Source: Candidatus Latescibacterota bacterium (GTDB lineage Bacteria > Latescibacterota > UBA2968 > UBA8231). From it: DNA of 6,827 nucleotides. Positions 1 to 6,387 of the stretch are shown here, piece by piece. A model generated the notes under the pieces. It did no database searches. It worked only from the letters and a program-made list of their open reading frames with translations, and was not told the DNA's origin. Every line of letters begins with the position of its first letter. Position 1 is the first letter of the stretch. The translations under genes and the position numbers were made by a program. The DNA lies in contig JAGWBY010000006.1 of the NCBI GenBank assembly GCA_021295675.1, positions 34,662 through 41,488 of the forward strand. The letters are read 5' to 3'.

Positions 1-916
1 GCAGGGGAAAGGCGCGCAGGGTGAGCCAGCGAGTCGAGCGGGTGGGAAAGCGCAGATCGACGACCGGGTCGAGGTTTTCATGGGTAGTTTTCAGCACGGT
101 CAGCAGTGGGTCGCCGCTCCGCACCCAGCGCAAGTCGCCCAGCACCGTGCGTCTCTTGCTGGTGGCCACAGCGCCTAAATCGCGCTTGGAGCTGTCAAAG
201 AGGAAGGTGCTGGTGCCGCTGCATGGATCTGGGGCAAAGACGACCGAATTGTCGCCGGTGCGGATCTCGTACCAAGCTAAGAAATTGTCGAGGAAGCTGT
301 CTGCGCCGAAGCGCTCGATATCTGGAGCGGGTTCCCGCAGGGATTCGATCAGTTGGCGGTCTTCGCGCTGACTTAGGCGGGGATAGAAACGGATGCGATT
401 GATGGGGATTGCGCCGCCAAAATCAAAGACCACGGCTCCTCTCCAGGTAAAGCCATCGCCAGGCCGGCCTCCGGCCCGTTGCACAAAGGTGCGAAAAGTG
501 GCCGTAGCGGGATCGCCGTCCAGCATTAGCTTGATCGTATTGGCGTGTAATTGCGCCTGACCGCAATTATTAGTAAGGACTCTCGAACCGGGCATATAGG
601 GCAGGGGGATCTCGGTTTTGCTGGCGTCCACATCGGCCCGGGCGATATTGACGGAGGAGTTAATCAAACGGGGTTGGATCGCTGTGCCGGAGAAATCGAC
701 TAGCGTGTCAGCCCCCGCCCCAAAGGGCGAGATTCCCACCGGCACTTGTCGCAGTGGCTGGCCGTCGGCGTCTTGGATCTGGAAGAAGCTCTCTGCGGTC
801 AGGGCCGCCTGCCAATCGTTGCCGTTAATCCCGCCCAGACGGTATTCGGTTGCACCAAATACCTGCGCAGCACTGAGCAGCATAGCAAAAACGAAAAAGG
901 ACAGAAGCCCTGCCAT
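1..916 (-). CDS. Secreted protein with discoidin-like (F5/8 type C) segment; 3' end beyond the window
   Basis: An unbroken frame of 305 codons runs from an ATG at 916 off the left edge. The start is well placed: AAGGAG (minus strand, 923-928) lies six bases upstream. Residues 1-22 form a signal peptide with a hydrophobic core (LLSFFVFAMLLSAA) and a likely cleavage near FGA/TEY, so the product is exported. Residues 128-180 contain a DGDPATATF segment, followed by VVFDFGGAIPINRIRFYPR. This resembles the discoidin/F5-8 type C jelly-roll pattern (DGDpxTxW, then a DLG-like strand and xRIRFYP), a fold that often binds sugars or surfaces. Residues 287-302 (DLRFPTRSTRWLTLRA) look like the closing strand of such a domain. 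There are two cysteines, at 118 and 232. I do not recognise the full family, and no enzyme motif is visible, so a carbohydrate- or matrix-binding role is inference. It lies downstream of the FG-GAP lipoprotein gene on the same strand but has its own leader. Confidence 0.72.
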   Translation of the reverse strand, partial: MAGLLSFFVFAMLLSAAQVFGATEYRLGGINGNDWQAALTAESFFQIQDADGQPLRQVPVGISPFGAGADTLVDFSGTAIQPRLINSSVNIARADVDASKTEIPLPYMPGSRVLTNNCGQAQLHANTIKLMLDGDPATATFRTFVQRAGGRPGDGFTWRGAVVFDFGGAIPINRIRFYPRLSQREDRQLIESLREPAPDIERFGADSFLDNFLAWYEIRTGDNSVVFAPDPCSGTSTFLFDSSKRDLGAVATSKRRTVLGDLRWVRSGDPLLTVLKTTHENLDPVVDLRFPTRSTRWLTLRAFPL

Positions 917-976
917 AGCGCGCTCCTTGTCTTGGTCGGACGGAAGTAGAAAAAAACAGGGATAGATTAAGCCGCT

Positions 977-988
977 TCCCCTAGGGGA
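977..988. repeat. 12-bp perfect palindrome in the leader of the secreted-protein gene
   Basis: TCCCCTAGGGGA reads identically on both strands. It lies 61 to 72 bases upstream of the ATG at 916 and overlaps the transcription start expected from the weak promoter at 990-1017. It could be a small operator. A second possibility is one arm of an RNA hairpin: on the minus strand TAGGGG can pair, with two G-U pairs, with a later TCCCTG that is followed directly by seven T residues at 950-956. That arrangement would make a weak terminator or attenuator. No regulator is identified. Confidence 0.35.
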
Positions 989-989
989 G

Positions 990-1017
990 AATATAGATTG
1001 TAACCTCTGTACACCAA
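990..1017 (-). promoter_or_regulatory. Weak sigma-70-like promoter candidate for the secreted-protein gene
   Basis: On the minus strand, TTGGTG (1012-1017) and TATATT (990-995) are separated by 16 bases. The -10 box is a good match and the -35 box is poor. It is placed correctly for the gene starting at 916, and the 146-base gap after the preceding gene leaves room for independent transcription. I see no other strong candidate in 917-1062, but the call is tentative. Confidence 0.3.
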
Positions 1018-1062
1018 AGCGGATGCTGGCAATTGGACCGCCTCTAAGGACTTATCAAGCTT

Positions 1063-3816
1063 CTAACGGCCCCTTTTGGCATCGGTCGGGTGACCTTCTG
1101 CTGCGGATGCTATGCGAGCACGCGCTTGCTGCAACATGCGGCCGATGCGGGTTGTGTCCGCGATTTGTTCCCACTCCACCACGGCTTCGTCGTAGCGCTC
1201 TAGCTGGAAATATGCCTGGCCCAAGGCACCGCGAATCTCGGCGTCATCTGGTGAATAGATCGCTGCTTTATGCAAATAGCCGAGAGCGCCTTGGAGATCA
1301 TTGCGGCGCAAGCAGAGGAGGCCAAGGCCGTACAGACCAAGCGCACTTTGCGGCGCTCGGTCTATCATCCCTTGATAGTGCGCTGCAGCACGCTCTAGTC
1401 TGCCTTGCTCCATATACGCTAGACCCAGATTTAACAAGGCCCTTTCGTTTTGCGGCTCACGGTCAATTTGGGACTGGAGGGATTCGACGCGTTGTGCAAG
1501 CCGGCGATACCGGGCAAACCGCTTGTTTGCTGCTGCAGCCGCTTTGTCATTGCCCTGCCTTGCGTAAAGCTGTGCCAATGCCAACCGCGGTCCGGGTTCC
1601 CAAGGTGCCCACCTTGTGGCGTTGCCAAACGCATTTGCCGCTTCAGTCAAACGATTGCTTTGCTCATAGGCCCGCCCCAGCCAGAAGTACGCCTCCCAAT
1701 CCTGTGCTCGCAGTCTGGCGGCTCGCGCAAGAGCTCGGCTAGCTGAGTCGGGCCGCTCCAGGTATAGATAGACTTTGCCGAGCACGAGAAAACTCTCCGC
1801 CGAGGATGAATCGCGGCGGGCTGCCTCCTCCAGATATGGAAGCGCCTCATCGGCTGCACCCATGCCGGCATAGAGCAATGTGCCCATGCCCAAGTTGGCC
1901 AGCTTATGGGTCGGATCTAAGGCCAAGGCCCGATAGAAGGCGGCGTGGGCTTCACCGTAGTGTCCGGCCTGATAGTATTGGTTCCCAAGGGCCGCGAAAT
2001 CCGCAGCACTTTGGTTCGGCGTCTGTGCCAAAGCGATGGGATATTCGCTTTGGGGCGGGGGAATAGCCGGTCCTTGCTCAAAGCCATCGCGGCCCTCGTG
2101 TACTTTGAGGTAGCGCCGCACCGGCGGTGCAGCAATGGTTTGACGAGAGCCCGATGGCCAGTGTATTTCGACTCGATCTACGGTTTGGTTCGCCCCTAGG
2201 CCTATCAATGCACGAGGATCGTGTTGGCTTTGAAAACCATAACCCCGAAACACTTCTCTCATTTGCACCTGATCGGCGGTAAAAATCCAGATTCTAGCGC
2301 CGATGCCATCCCGGTTGCTGGTATGCCCCACCAGTTCAAGACCCAGCCAGTTATTGAAGTTTCCTCCTTCGTTGCGCAACAGGGTTGGTGCTGCATTGTG
2401 ATTTACCACGGCCAGATCGAGGTCGCCATCGTTGTCGTAGTCGCCTTGGGCCGCCGCGCGACTGGCCGCCTCGAGCTGCCAGGCCGCTCCGGTCCGGCGG
2501 CCCACTTCTATAAAGTGCCCATGCTGATTTTGATAGAGCAGGTTGCGCTGCCGGTAGGTCAATCCCGAAGCATGTACTCCCAACTGCGGATAAACGTGGC
2601 CGTTAATTACGTATAGATCCAGCCAGCCATCGTTGTCGTAATCCCAGAAAGCGGTTGCCCAACCCAGATGAGGCCGGTCACCGGCACTCAAGCCGGTGGC
2701 GTGCGAAACATCGACAAAGTGCGTGGAGTCAGTCGTCGGCGGGGATTGGTTCTGGTACAGGGTATTGTAGTCTTCGGAGAAATTGGTCACAAACAAATCG
2801 AGGTCGCCATCGTTGTCGTAATCGCCGCTGTGGACCCCCATGCCAGCCTGGGGCCGCCCGCTCTCGCTATAGGCTGCTCCGGCCGCTTGGCCGATTTCGC
2901 TGAAGTACCAGTCGCCGTCGTTGCGCAAGAGCATATTGGGCTCGCTGTCGTTGGCGACGTATATATCGAGGTCGCCGTCGTTATCGAAGTCGCCAAACGC
3001 AACGCCCAAACCGGCATAGCTCCACTGGTCTAGGCCGCTGCTTGTACTCATATCGGCGAAGGTGCCGTCGCCGTTGTTGCGGTAGAGCACATCGGCTTGG
3101 GCTGGAACTCCCTGTGGTCCGCACGGTACGGCCAGCCCTTTGTATTGGCACGGTTGGCCGTCCTTGGGGGGATGGTCTAGGTCGATGTGGAGATAGTTGG
3201 TCACGTACAGGTCCAGCCAGCCGTCGCCATCTAAATCGGCAAAAGCCGCACTGGTGCCCCAACCGGGGTGGTCCACTCCGGCTTGGGCGGCGATTTCGTC
3301 AAAGGTGCTGTCGCCGTTATTGCGGTACAACAGATTGGGCCCCCAATAGGTCACCAATAGGTCGGTATCGCCATCGTTGTCGATATCGCCAGTAGCGCAA
3401 CCCATGCCCCAACCCTTGGAGAGCAGGCCGCTTTGACGGGTTACTTCGCGGAAGTGTCTTTGGGCGCTGGGGCCGGGTTCGTTGTGGAAGAGGCGGTTGG
3501 TCGCTTGTGGGGGATCAGCGTCTAGCAAGGTGCCGTTGACGAAGAAGAGGTCCAGCCAGCCATCGCTATCGTAGTCGAGGAAGGCCGCGCCGGTACCCGT
3601 GGTTTCCACCAAGAGCTGCGGGTTGTCCCGTCCCGAGAGATTGACAAAAGCTAGGCCGACTTGGGCCGCCACATCGGCGAATAACACGGGGGGACTCTCT
3701 TCAGCCGTCAGGTGAGCGGGGGATTGGACTGAGGCTGACTGCGGCTGTTCCGAAGGGGCGCAGCCAACCACCAGAATTGCGATAAACAGAGCGCAGCCAA
3801 TCAGTGCCCTAGACAC
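1063..3816 (-). CDS. Lipoprotein with seven FG-GAP/VCBS calcium-loop repeats, ASPIC/UnbV segment and C-terminal TPRs (CRTAC1-like)
   Basis: A 917-residue protein if it starts at the GTG at 3816. That start gives a textbook lipoprotein signal, MSRALIGCALFIAILVVGC, with lipobox VVG/C and Cys19 as the lipidated residue. An in-frame ATG at 3933 would add 39 residues ahead of the signal and overlap vapC by 59 bases. Seven DxDxDG(x)xDL loops begin near residues 81, 144, 194, 276, 332, 392 and 459, enough for a seven-bladed calcium-binding propeller. An ASPIC/UnbV segment covers about 487-570 (NRDGIGARI, GYGFQSQ, VEIHWPSG). TPR-type helical repeats with W-LG-AY, LG and A positions run from about 605 to 885. 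This domain order is known from CRTAC1-type proteins of environmental bacteria, whose function is mostly undefined. The protein is expected to be membrane-anchored outside the cytoplasm, the propeller and TPRs serving in binding or assembly. It lies 58 bases after vapC, so read-through is possible. No catalytic motif is visible. Confidence 0.88.
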   Translation of the reverse strand: MSRALIGCALFIAILVVGCAPSEQPQSASVQSPAHLTAEESPPVLFADVAAQVGLAFVNLSGRDNPQLLVETTGTGAAFLDYDSDGWLDLFFVNGTLLDADPPQATNRLFHNEPGPSAQRHFREVTRQSGLLSKGWGMGCATGDIDNDGDTDLLVTYWGPNLLYRNNGDSTFDEIAAQAGVDHPGWGTSAAFADLDGDGWLDLYVTNYLHIDLDHPPKDGQPCQYKGLAVPCGPQGVPAQADVLYRNNGDGTFADMSTSSGLDQWSYAGLGVAFGDFDNDGDLDIYVANDSEPNMLLRNDGDWYFSEIGQAAGAAYSESGRPQAGMGVHSGDYDNDGDLDLFVTNFSEDYNTLYQNQSPPTTDSTHFVDVSHATGLSAGDRPHLGWATAFWDYDNDGWLDLYVINGHVYPQLGVHASGLTYRQRNLLYQNQHGHFIEVGRRTGAAWQLEAASRAAAQGDYDNDGDLDLAVVNHNAAPTLLRNEGGNFNNWLGLELVGHTSNRDGIGARIWIFTADQVQMREVFRGYGFQSQHDPRALIGLGANQTVDRVEIHWPSGSRQTIAAPPVRRYLKVHEGRDGFEQGPAIPPPQSEYPIALAQTPNQSAADFAALGNQYYQAGHYGEAHAAFYRALALDPTHKLANLGMGTLLYAGMGAADEALPYLEEAARRDSSSAESFLVLGKVYLYLERPDSASRALARAARLRAQDWEAYFWLGRAYEQSNRLTEAANAFGNATRWAPWEPGPRLALAQLYARQGNDKAAAAANKRFARYRRLAQRVESLQSQIDREPQNERALLNLGLAYMEQGRLERAAAHYQGMIDRAPQSALGLYGLGLLCLRRNDLQGALGYLHKAAIYSPDDAEIRGALGQAYFQLERYDEAVVEWEQIADTTRIGRMLQQARARIASAAEGHPTDAKRGR

Positions 3817-3820
3817 ATTG

Positions 3821-3826
3821 CCACCT
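3821..3826 (-). promoter_or_regulatory. Ribosome binding site favouring the GTG start of the FG-GAP/TPR lipoprotein
   Basis: AGGTGG on the minus strand matches AGGAGG at five of six positions and ends four bases before the GTG at 3816. Together with the lipoprotein signal peptide that begins right at this codon, it argues for 3816 rather than the in-frame ATG at 3933. The spacing is slightly short, which is the main weakness. Confidence 0.5.
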
Positions 3827-3874
3827 ATGGATTCAAATTGTCGAAACTGACTGCCCCAAAGGGTCGCCAACGAA

Positions 3875-4291
3875 CTAATGCCTAGGAAGCCACTCGATGG
3901 CGACGAGGGATTCGACCCGGCTGAATTCTCCATCGCCGGTCACGAGGGGGACGCCTTTGATTTGGGCCAGAGCGGCGGCGAAGGCATCAGCATAGGAGAG
4001 CGGGAAACGGGCCTTGATATGGGCGGCAGACAAAGTATGAGCGCGGTCGGCGAGGACCATGTCCACTGGCAATTGCTCCACAGCCGCTAGGACCGTGCGG
4101 CTATGGGCCAAGCCCCGTTCACGCTCAGTGATATAGAGGACTTCCCCCAAATTGACGATGGACATCCACAGACGGCTTGGACCTGTTTCTGCTTGGCCGA
4201 GCAGGGATTTAACCTGAAGGGCACCCGCTTCATTCTCCAGATAGGCTAAGAGCGCGTAACTATCGAGCACGCGGTCTCCGGGGTCATTCAA
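3875..4291 (-). CDS. vapC: VapC-family toxin, PIN-domain ribonuclease
   Basis: A 138-residue PIN-domain protein, the usual size for a type II toxin. VapC toxins are Mg2+/Mn2+-dependent ribonucleases that cut specific tRNA or rRNA sites and are neutralised by the paired antitoxin. All acidic active-site positions are present: Asp10 in VLDSYALLAYL, Glu50 in NLGEVLY, Asp102 in SYADAFAAALA and Asp120 in TGDGEF. The toxin therefore looks intact. The frame starts with TTG at 4291, eight bases after GAGGA, and overlaps the vapB stop by eight bases. An in-frame GTG at 4270, five bases after GGAG, is a serious alternative; it would give a product seven residues shorter, beginning MLDSYALL. The ATG at 4287 is in the wrong frame. 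The overlap with vapB implies translational coupling and shared control from the vapB promoter. Confidence 0.92.
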   Translation of the reverse strand: MNDPGDRVLDSYALLAYLENEAGALQVKSLLGQAETGPSRLWMSIVNLGEVLYITERERGLAHSRTVLAAVEQLPVDMVLADRAHTLSAAHIKARFPLSYADAFAAALAQIKGVPLVTGDGEFSRVESLVAIEWLPRH

Positions 4292-4517
4292 TACGACGGT
4301 CCTCAGCGCGCTGGGAAAGGAGGGCTTCCACTAGGGATGTTGGCCCCGCGAGCATTCCTTGGGCTTCTTCGATGGGATCGCCAAGGGCGGGCACGAGGGC
4401 TAAGCCGCCGCCGTAATCGACAATGCGCACTTGGTCGCCGGGCTGTAGGCGGTATTTCTTGCGCAGCGGTGCCGGAATGACGACCCAGCCTTTGGCCGAT
4501 ATGCGGGCCGATGCCAT
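4284..4517 (-). CDS. vapB: VapB-type antitoxin with SpoVT/AbrB (MazE-like) DNA-binding domain
   Basis: A 77-residue antitoxin. Residues 4-43 form a swapped-hairpin AbrB domain (ARISAKGWVVIPAPLRKKYRLQPGDQVRIV, then GGGLALVPA), which dimerises and binds operator DNA. Residues 48-77 (PIEEAQGMLAG to AEDRRIE) are the charged helical tail that in this family wraps and blocks the PIN toxin. The ATG at 4517 is chosen because GGAG lies four bases upstream and the conserved domain starts immediately. The frame stays open upstream to 4637, but that extension would run through the promoter and the inverted repeats. Its stop overlaps vapC. Autorepression through the inverted repeats at 4540-4601 is likely but inferred. 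As with other chromosomal TA pairs, the role (stress response, stabilisation or phage defence) cannot be told from sequence. Confidence 0.92.
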   Translation of the reverse strand: MASARISAKGWVVIPAPLRKKYRLQPGDQVRIVDYGGGLALVPALGDPIEEAQGMLAGPTSLVEALLSQRAEDRRIE

Positions 4518-4562
4518 GATTCTCCGTTCTGTTAGGTCAATCCGTCGATAGCGGGATATGAA

Positions 4563-4591
4563 TGTTATACATTTCACAAAAAAGTATAACA
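4563..4591. promoter_or_regulatory. Inner inverted repeat, candidate VapB operator
   Basis: TGTTATAC (4563-4570) and GTATAACA (4584-4591) are perfect 8-bp inverted arms around a 13-base AT-rich spacer. Arm centres are 21 bp apart, about two helical turns, so a symmetric protein could read both from one face of the helix. The arms fall on the -10 and -35 boxes of the vapB promoter, the classical position for a repressor. AbrB-type antitoxins usually autoregulate this way. Confidence 0.6.
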
Positions 4592-4592
4592 A
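4564..4592 (-). promoter_or_regulatory. Sigma-70-like promoter of vapBC
   Basis: On the minus strand, TTGTTA (4587-4592) and TATAAC (4564-4569) are separated by exactly 17 bases. The -10 box matches consensus at five of six positions and the -35 box at four. A start near 4557 would give a leader of about 40 bases to the ATG at 4517, with GGAG just before it. An overlapping alternative, TTGACT with TATACT, has only a 15-base spacer and is less favoured. Confidence 0.55.
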
Positions 4593-4621
4593 ACGACGGA
4601 TAGAGTCAATGAGTGTAGTTG

Positions 4622-4650
4622 TTGAGTGAGGCAGCATGGCCCGCTACATT
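4622..4650 (+). promoter_or_regulatory. Weak promoter candidate for the aquaporin gene
   Basis: TTGAGT (4622-4627) and TACATT (4645-4650) have a 17-base spacer and match consensus at four of six positions each. A start near 4657 would give a leader of roughly 45 bases before the ATG at 4703. This makes the 4518-4702 gap a divergent promoter region shared with vapBC. The candidate lies just beyond the outer operator arm, so cross-regulation is conceivable but unproven. Confidence 0.35.
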
Positions 4651-4702
4651 TATATGGTCTTTTGCGGGGACAATTCTTGCTCTCGGGCCAAATAGGGAAA
4701 CC

Positions 4703-5416
4703 ATGAATCTATTGCGAAAATGCGCCGCTGAATTCATCGGCGCGTTTGCCATTGTCTTTGCTGGCTGTGGTGCTGTGGCCATCAATCAGATTTCTGGCGG
4801 AGCGGTCAGCCATGTGGGCATTGCCGCTACGTTTGGGTTGGTCATCATGGTGATGATCTATGCCACCGGCCACATTTCCGGGGCGCATTTCAACCCGGCG
4901 GTGACCCTTGCGTTCGCTCTGACGCGGCATTTTCCCAAAAGGGAGATTGCGCCCTATATCTTGGCCCAGTGCGCCGGGGCCGTGGTGGCTAGCCACATAC
5001 ATGTGGCGAGTTTGTCGTCGGTACTGGCCGCTACGCAACCTAAACAGGTACTGAACTTGGGAGTCACCCTGCCGGTGGACGGTTCGTTTAGCACGGCCCT
5101 AGTGTGGGAATTCATGTTGACCTTTTTGCTGATGCTGGTCATTATGAGCATGGCGACCGATTTTCGCGCCGTGGGGCCAGCGGCCGGTCTGGCCATTGGC
5201 GGCACCGTGGGGCTAGAGGCCATGTTCGCTGGGCCGCTGTGCGGGGCCTCGATGAATCCAGCCCGCAGCTTGGGTCCAGCCTTGGCAGCAGGAGAATGGA
5301 CGGTTTTTGCTGCATACATCATCGGTCCGGTGCTGGGGGCTGCAGCCGGTGCGCTGTTCTACGAATTCATTCGCTGTCAGGCGTCTTCCGATCAAGAGGT
5401 GAAGGGCTGTTGCTAA
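4703..5416 (+). CDS. Aquaporin, MIP-family membrane channel
   Basis: A 237-residue channel of normal MIP length with six predicted transmembrane helices and two NPA half-helices. The first is HISGAHFNPAVTLAFA, with NPA at residues 64-66. The second is GASMNPARSLGPAL, with NPA at 185-187 and the pore arginine at 188. MIP channels pass water or small neutral solutes across the inner membrane. Aligned by eye with E. coli AqpZ, the selectivity-filter positions read Phe44, Ala173, Ala182 and Arg188. The AqpZ His and Thr are thus replaced by alanines, which suggests a wider pore, as in glycerol- or metalloid-passing relatives. The substrate is not proven. The ATG at 4703 is preferred: AGGGA lies four bases upstream and MNLLRKCAAEFIGAF is the normal MIP N-terminus. 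An upstream in-frame codon at 4619 would add 28 unlikely residues. The C-terminus ends in CysCys. The gene is divergent from vapBC and co-directional with the peptidase genes. Confidence 0.93.
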   Translation: MNLLRKCAAEFIGAFAIVFAGCGAVAINQISGGAVSHVGIAATFGLVIMVMIYATGHISGAHFNPAVTLAFALTRHFPKREIAPYILAQCAGAVVASHIHVASLSSVLAATQPKQVLNLGVTLPVDGSFSTALVWEFMLTFLLMLVIMSMATDFRAVGPAAGLAIGGTVGLEAMFAGPLCGASMNPARSLGPALAAGEWTVFAAYIIGPVLGAAAGALFYEFIRCQASSDQEVKGCC

Positions 5417-5500
5417 AGTTGGTCGCCTGATCTACGTAAAATTTCGCAACCTGTCGAACGGTTGCAATCCACATTCTGACGATTAGAGGAGAACGAGATA

Positions 5501-6316
5501 ATGCGCGTGTTGATCATGTCCGACATGGAAGGCGTAAGCGGCATTGTGGTGTGGGAGCAGGTCAGCGGTGGTGCGGCGATGTTTGAGGAGGGCCGAGATC
5601 TCTATACGGAAGAAATCAACGCCGCGGTGCGTGGAGCCAAAGCCGCTGGCGCGACGGAAATTGTCGTGGTCGATTGTCACGGTGCGGGCAAAGGATGGAG
5701 CTTTAATTCGCTTATCCCCGACAAGATTGATCCCGATTGCGAATGGGTCGCCCATCACGGGTGGGGCCGCTACGACGAGCTGTGGGAGCAAGGATGCGAC
5801 GCCTGTCTGCTCATCGGCATGCACGCCCGCGACGGCACTCCCGATGGGGTGCTGTGCCACACCATCTCCAGCGTCCAGTATAGAAATCTCTGGTTCAACG
5901 ACGATCTCGTCGGTGAAACCGGCGTCAACGCCGCGCTCAATGGGCACTACGGGGTGCCGATTGCCCTCGTCACCGGCGATGAGGCCGTCTGCCGAGAAGC
6001 CAGAGCACTCCTCGGCGAAGCGCTGCCAACCGTGGCCGTAAAAAAGGGGTTGAGTCGGTTTAGCGCGCGCCAGCTACCGCCCGTCCGCGCTCGTCAGTTG
6101 ATCGAAGACGGGGCTAAAAACGCGCTTGCCGATTTGACTCGGACCAAGCCGTATGTTCCCGAAAAGCCAACGACTATCCGCATCGAACTCGCCAGCGTCG
6201 ACCAGCTTGCCGAATTCAAGGGACGCCCTGGAGTTGAGATAACGGGGCCGCTCTCGGTTGAAAGCCGCGCAGCAGACTGGCTGACCGCGTGGAATCAATT
6301 CTGGCCATACGCTTAA
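5501..6316 (+). CDS. M55-family D-aminopeptidase (DppA-like zinc peptidase)
   Basis: A 271-residue cytoplasmic protein, the usual length of family M55, with no signal peptide. M55 enzymes related to Bacillus subtilis DppA remove N-terminal D-amino acids, such as D-Ala, from short peptides using two zinc ions in a ring-shaped decamer. The expected residues are all present: Asp8 and Glu10 in MSDMEGVSG, His60 in VVDCHG, His108 in GMHARDGTP and the likely catalytic His120 in LCHTISS. The conserved FNDxxVGExGxNA segment sits at 132-144. The start at 5501 has AGAGGAG about nine bases upstream (5485-5491). It lies 84 bases after the aquaporin gene and 71 bases before an M19-family gene, which suggests a peptide-salvage unit. 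The real substrate may be cell-wall D-peptides or other small amides; some relatives act on different compounds. Confidence 0.93.
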   Translation: MRVLIMSDMEGVSGIVVWEQVSGGAAMFEEGRDLYTEEINAAVRGAKAAGATEIVVVDCHGAGKGWSFNSLIPDKIDPDCEWVAHHGWGRYDELWEQGCDACLLIGMHARDGTPDGVLCHTISSVQYRNLWFNDDLVGETGVNAALNGHYGVPIALVTGDEAVCREARALLGEALPTVAVKKGLSRFSARQLPPVRARQLIEDGAKNALADLTRTKPYVPEKPTTIRIELASVDQLAEFKGRPGVEITGPLSVESRAADWLTAWNQFWPYA

Positions 6317-6387
6317 GCGAAGACACACTGCGCGATTGAGGCGCGATCTGTTCAGGATTGGAACGGGTTTAAACGAGGAGCTGCGCG

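Larger units (their letters stand above)
4540..4601. repeat. Outer 8-bp inverted repeat bracketing the vapBC promoter
   Basis: ATCCGTCG at 4540-4547 is the exact reverse complement of CGACGGAT at 4594-4601. The arms enclose 46 bases that contain the whole candidate -35/-10 region and the inner inverted repeat. The two repeats are not exactly concentric (centres near 4570.5 and 4577). The arms could be a second operator pair, allowing two antitoxin units to bind cooperatively or loop across the promoter. This is inference. Confidence 0.5.

Noticed and set aside
618..965. 115-codon open frame on the plus strand near the left edge
   Set aside because: It overlaps the signal-peptide-bearing minus-strand gene that ends its 5' region at 916, and its translation has no domain-like pattern.
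1023..1742. 239-codon open frame on the plus strand opposite the lipoprotein gene
   Set aside because: It is antisense to clear TPR coding sequence, its translation is rich in Cys/Arg/Pro without any domain pattern, and it has no good ribosome binding site. It is a shadow of the real gene.
3817..3933. 39-residue N-terminal extension of the FG-GAP/TPR lipoprotein from an ATG at 3933
   Set aside because: It would bury the lipoprotein signal inside the protein and overlap vapC by 59 bases. The GTG at 3816 has a ribosome binding site and gives a standard signal peptide.
4637..4690. Inverted repeat TGGCCCG / CGGGCCA upstream of the aquaporin gene
   Set aside because: The arms are 40 bases apart and the left arm falls within the promoter spacer, outside the expected transcript. 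Seven GC-rich bases can match by chance.
5446..5465. Hairpin GCAACC / GGTTGC between the aquaporin and M55 genes
   Set aside because: Six-base stem with an eight-base loop and no following T tract, so it is not a convincing terminator.
5483..5947. 154-codon open frame on the minus strand opposite the M55 gene
   Set aside because: It lies antisense to a gene whose metal ligands are all intact, and its translation shows no recognisable family.
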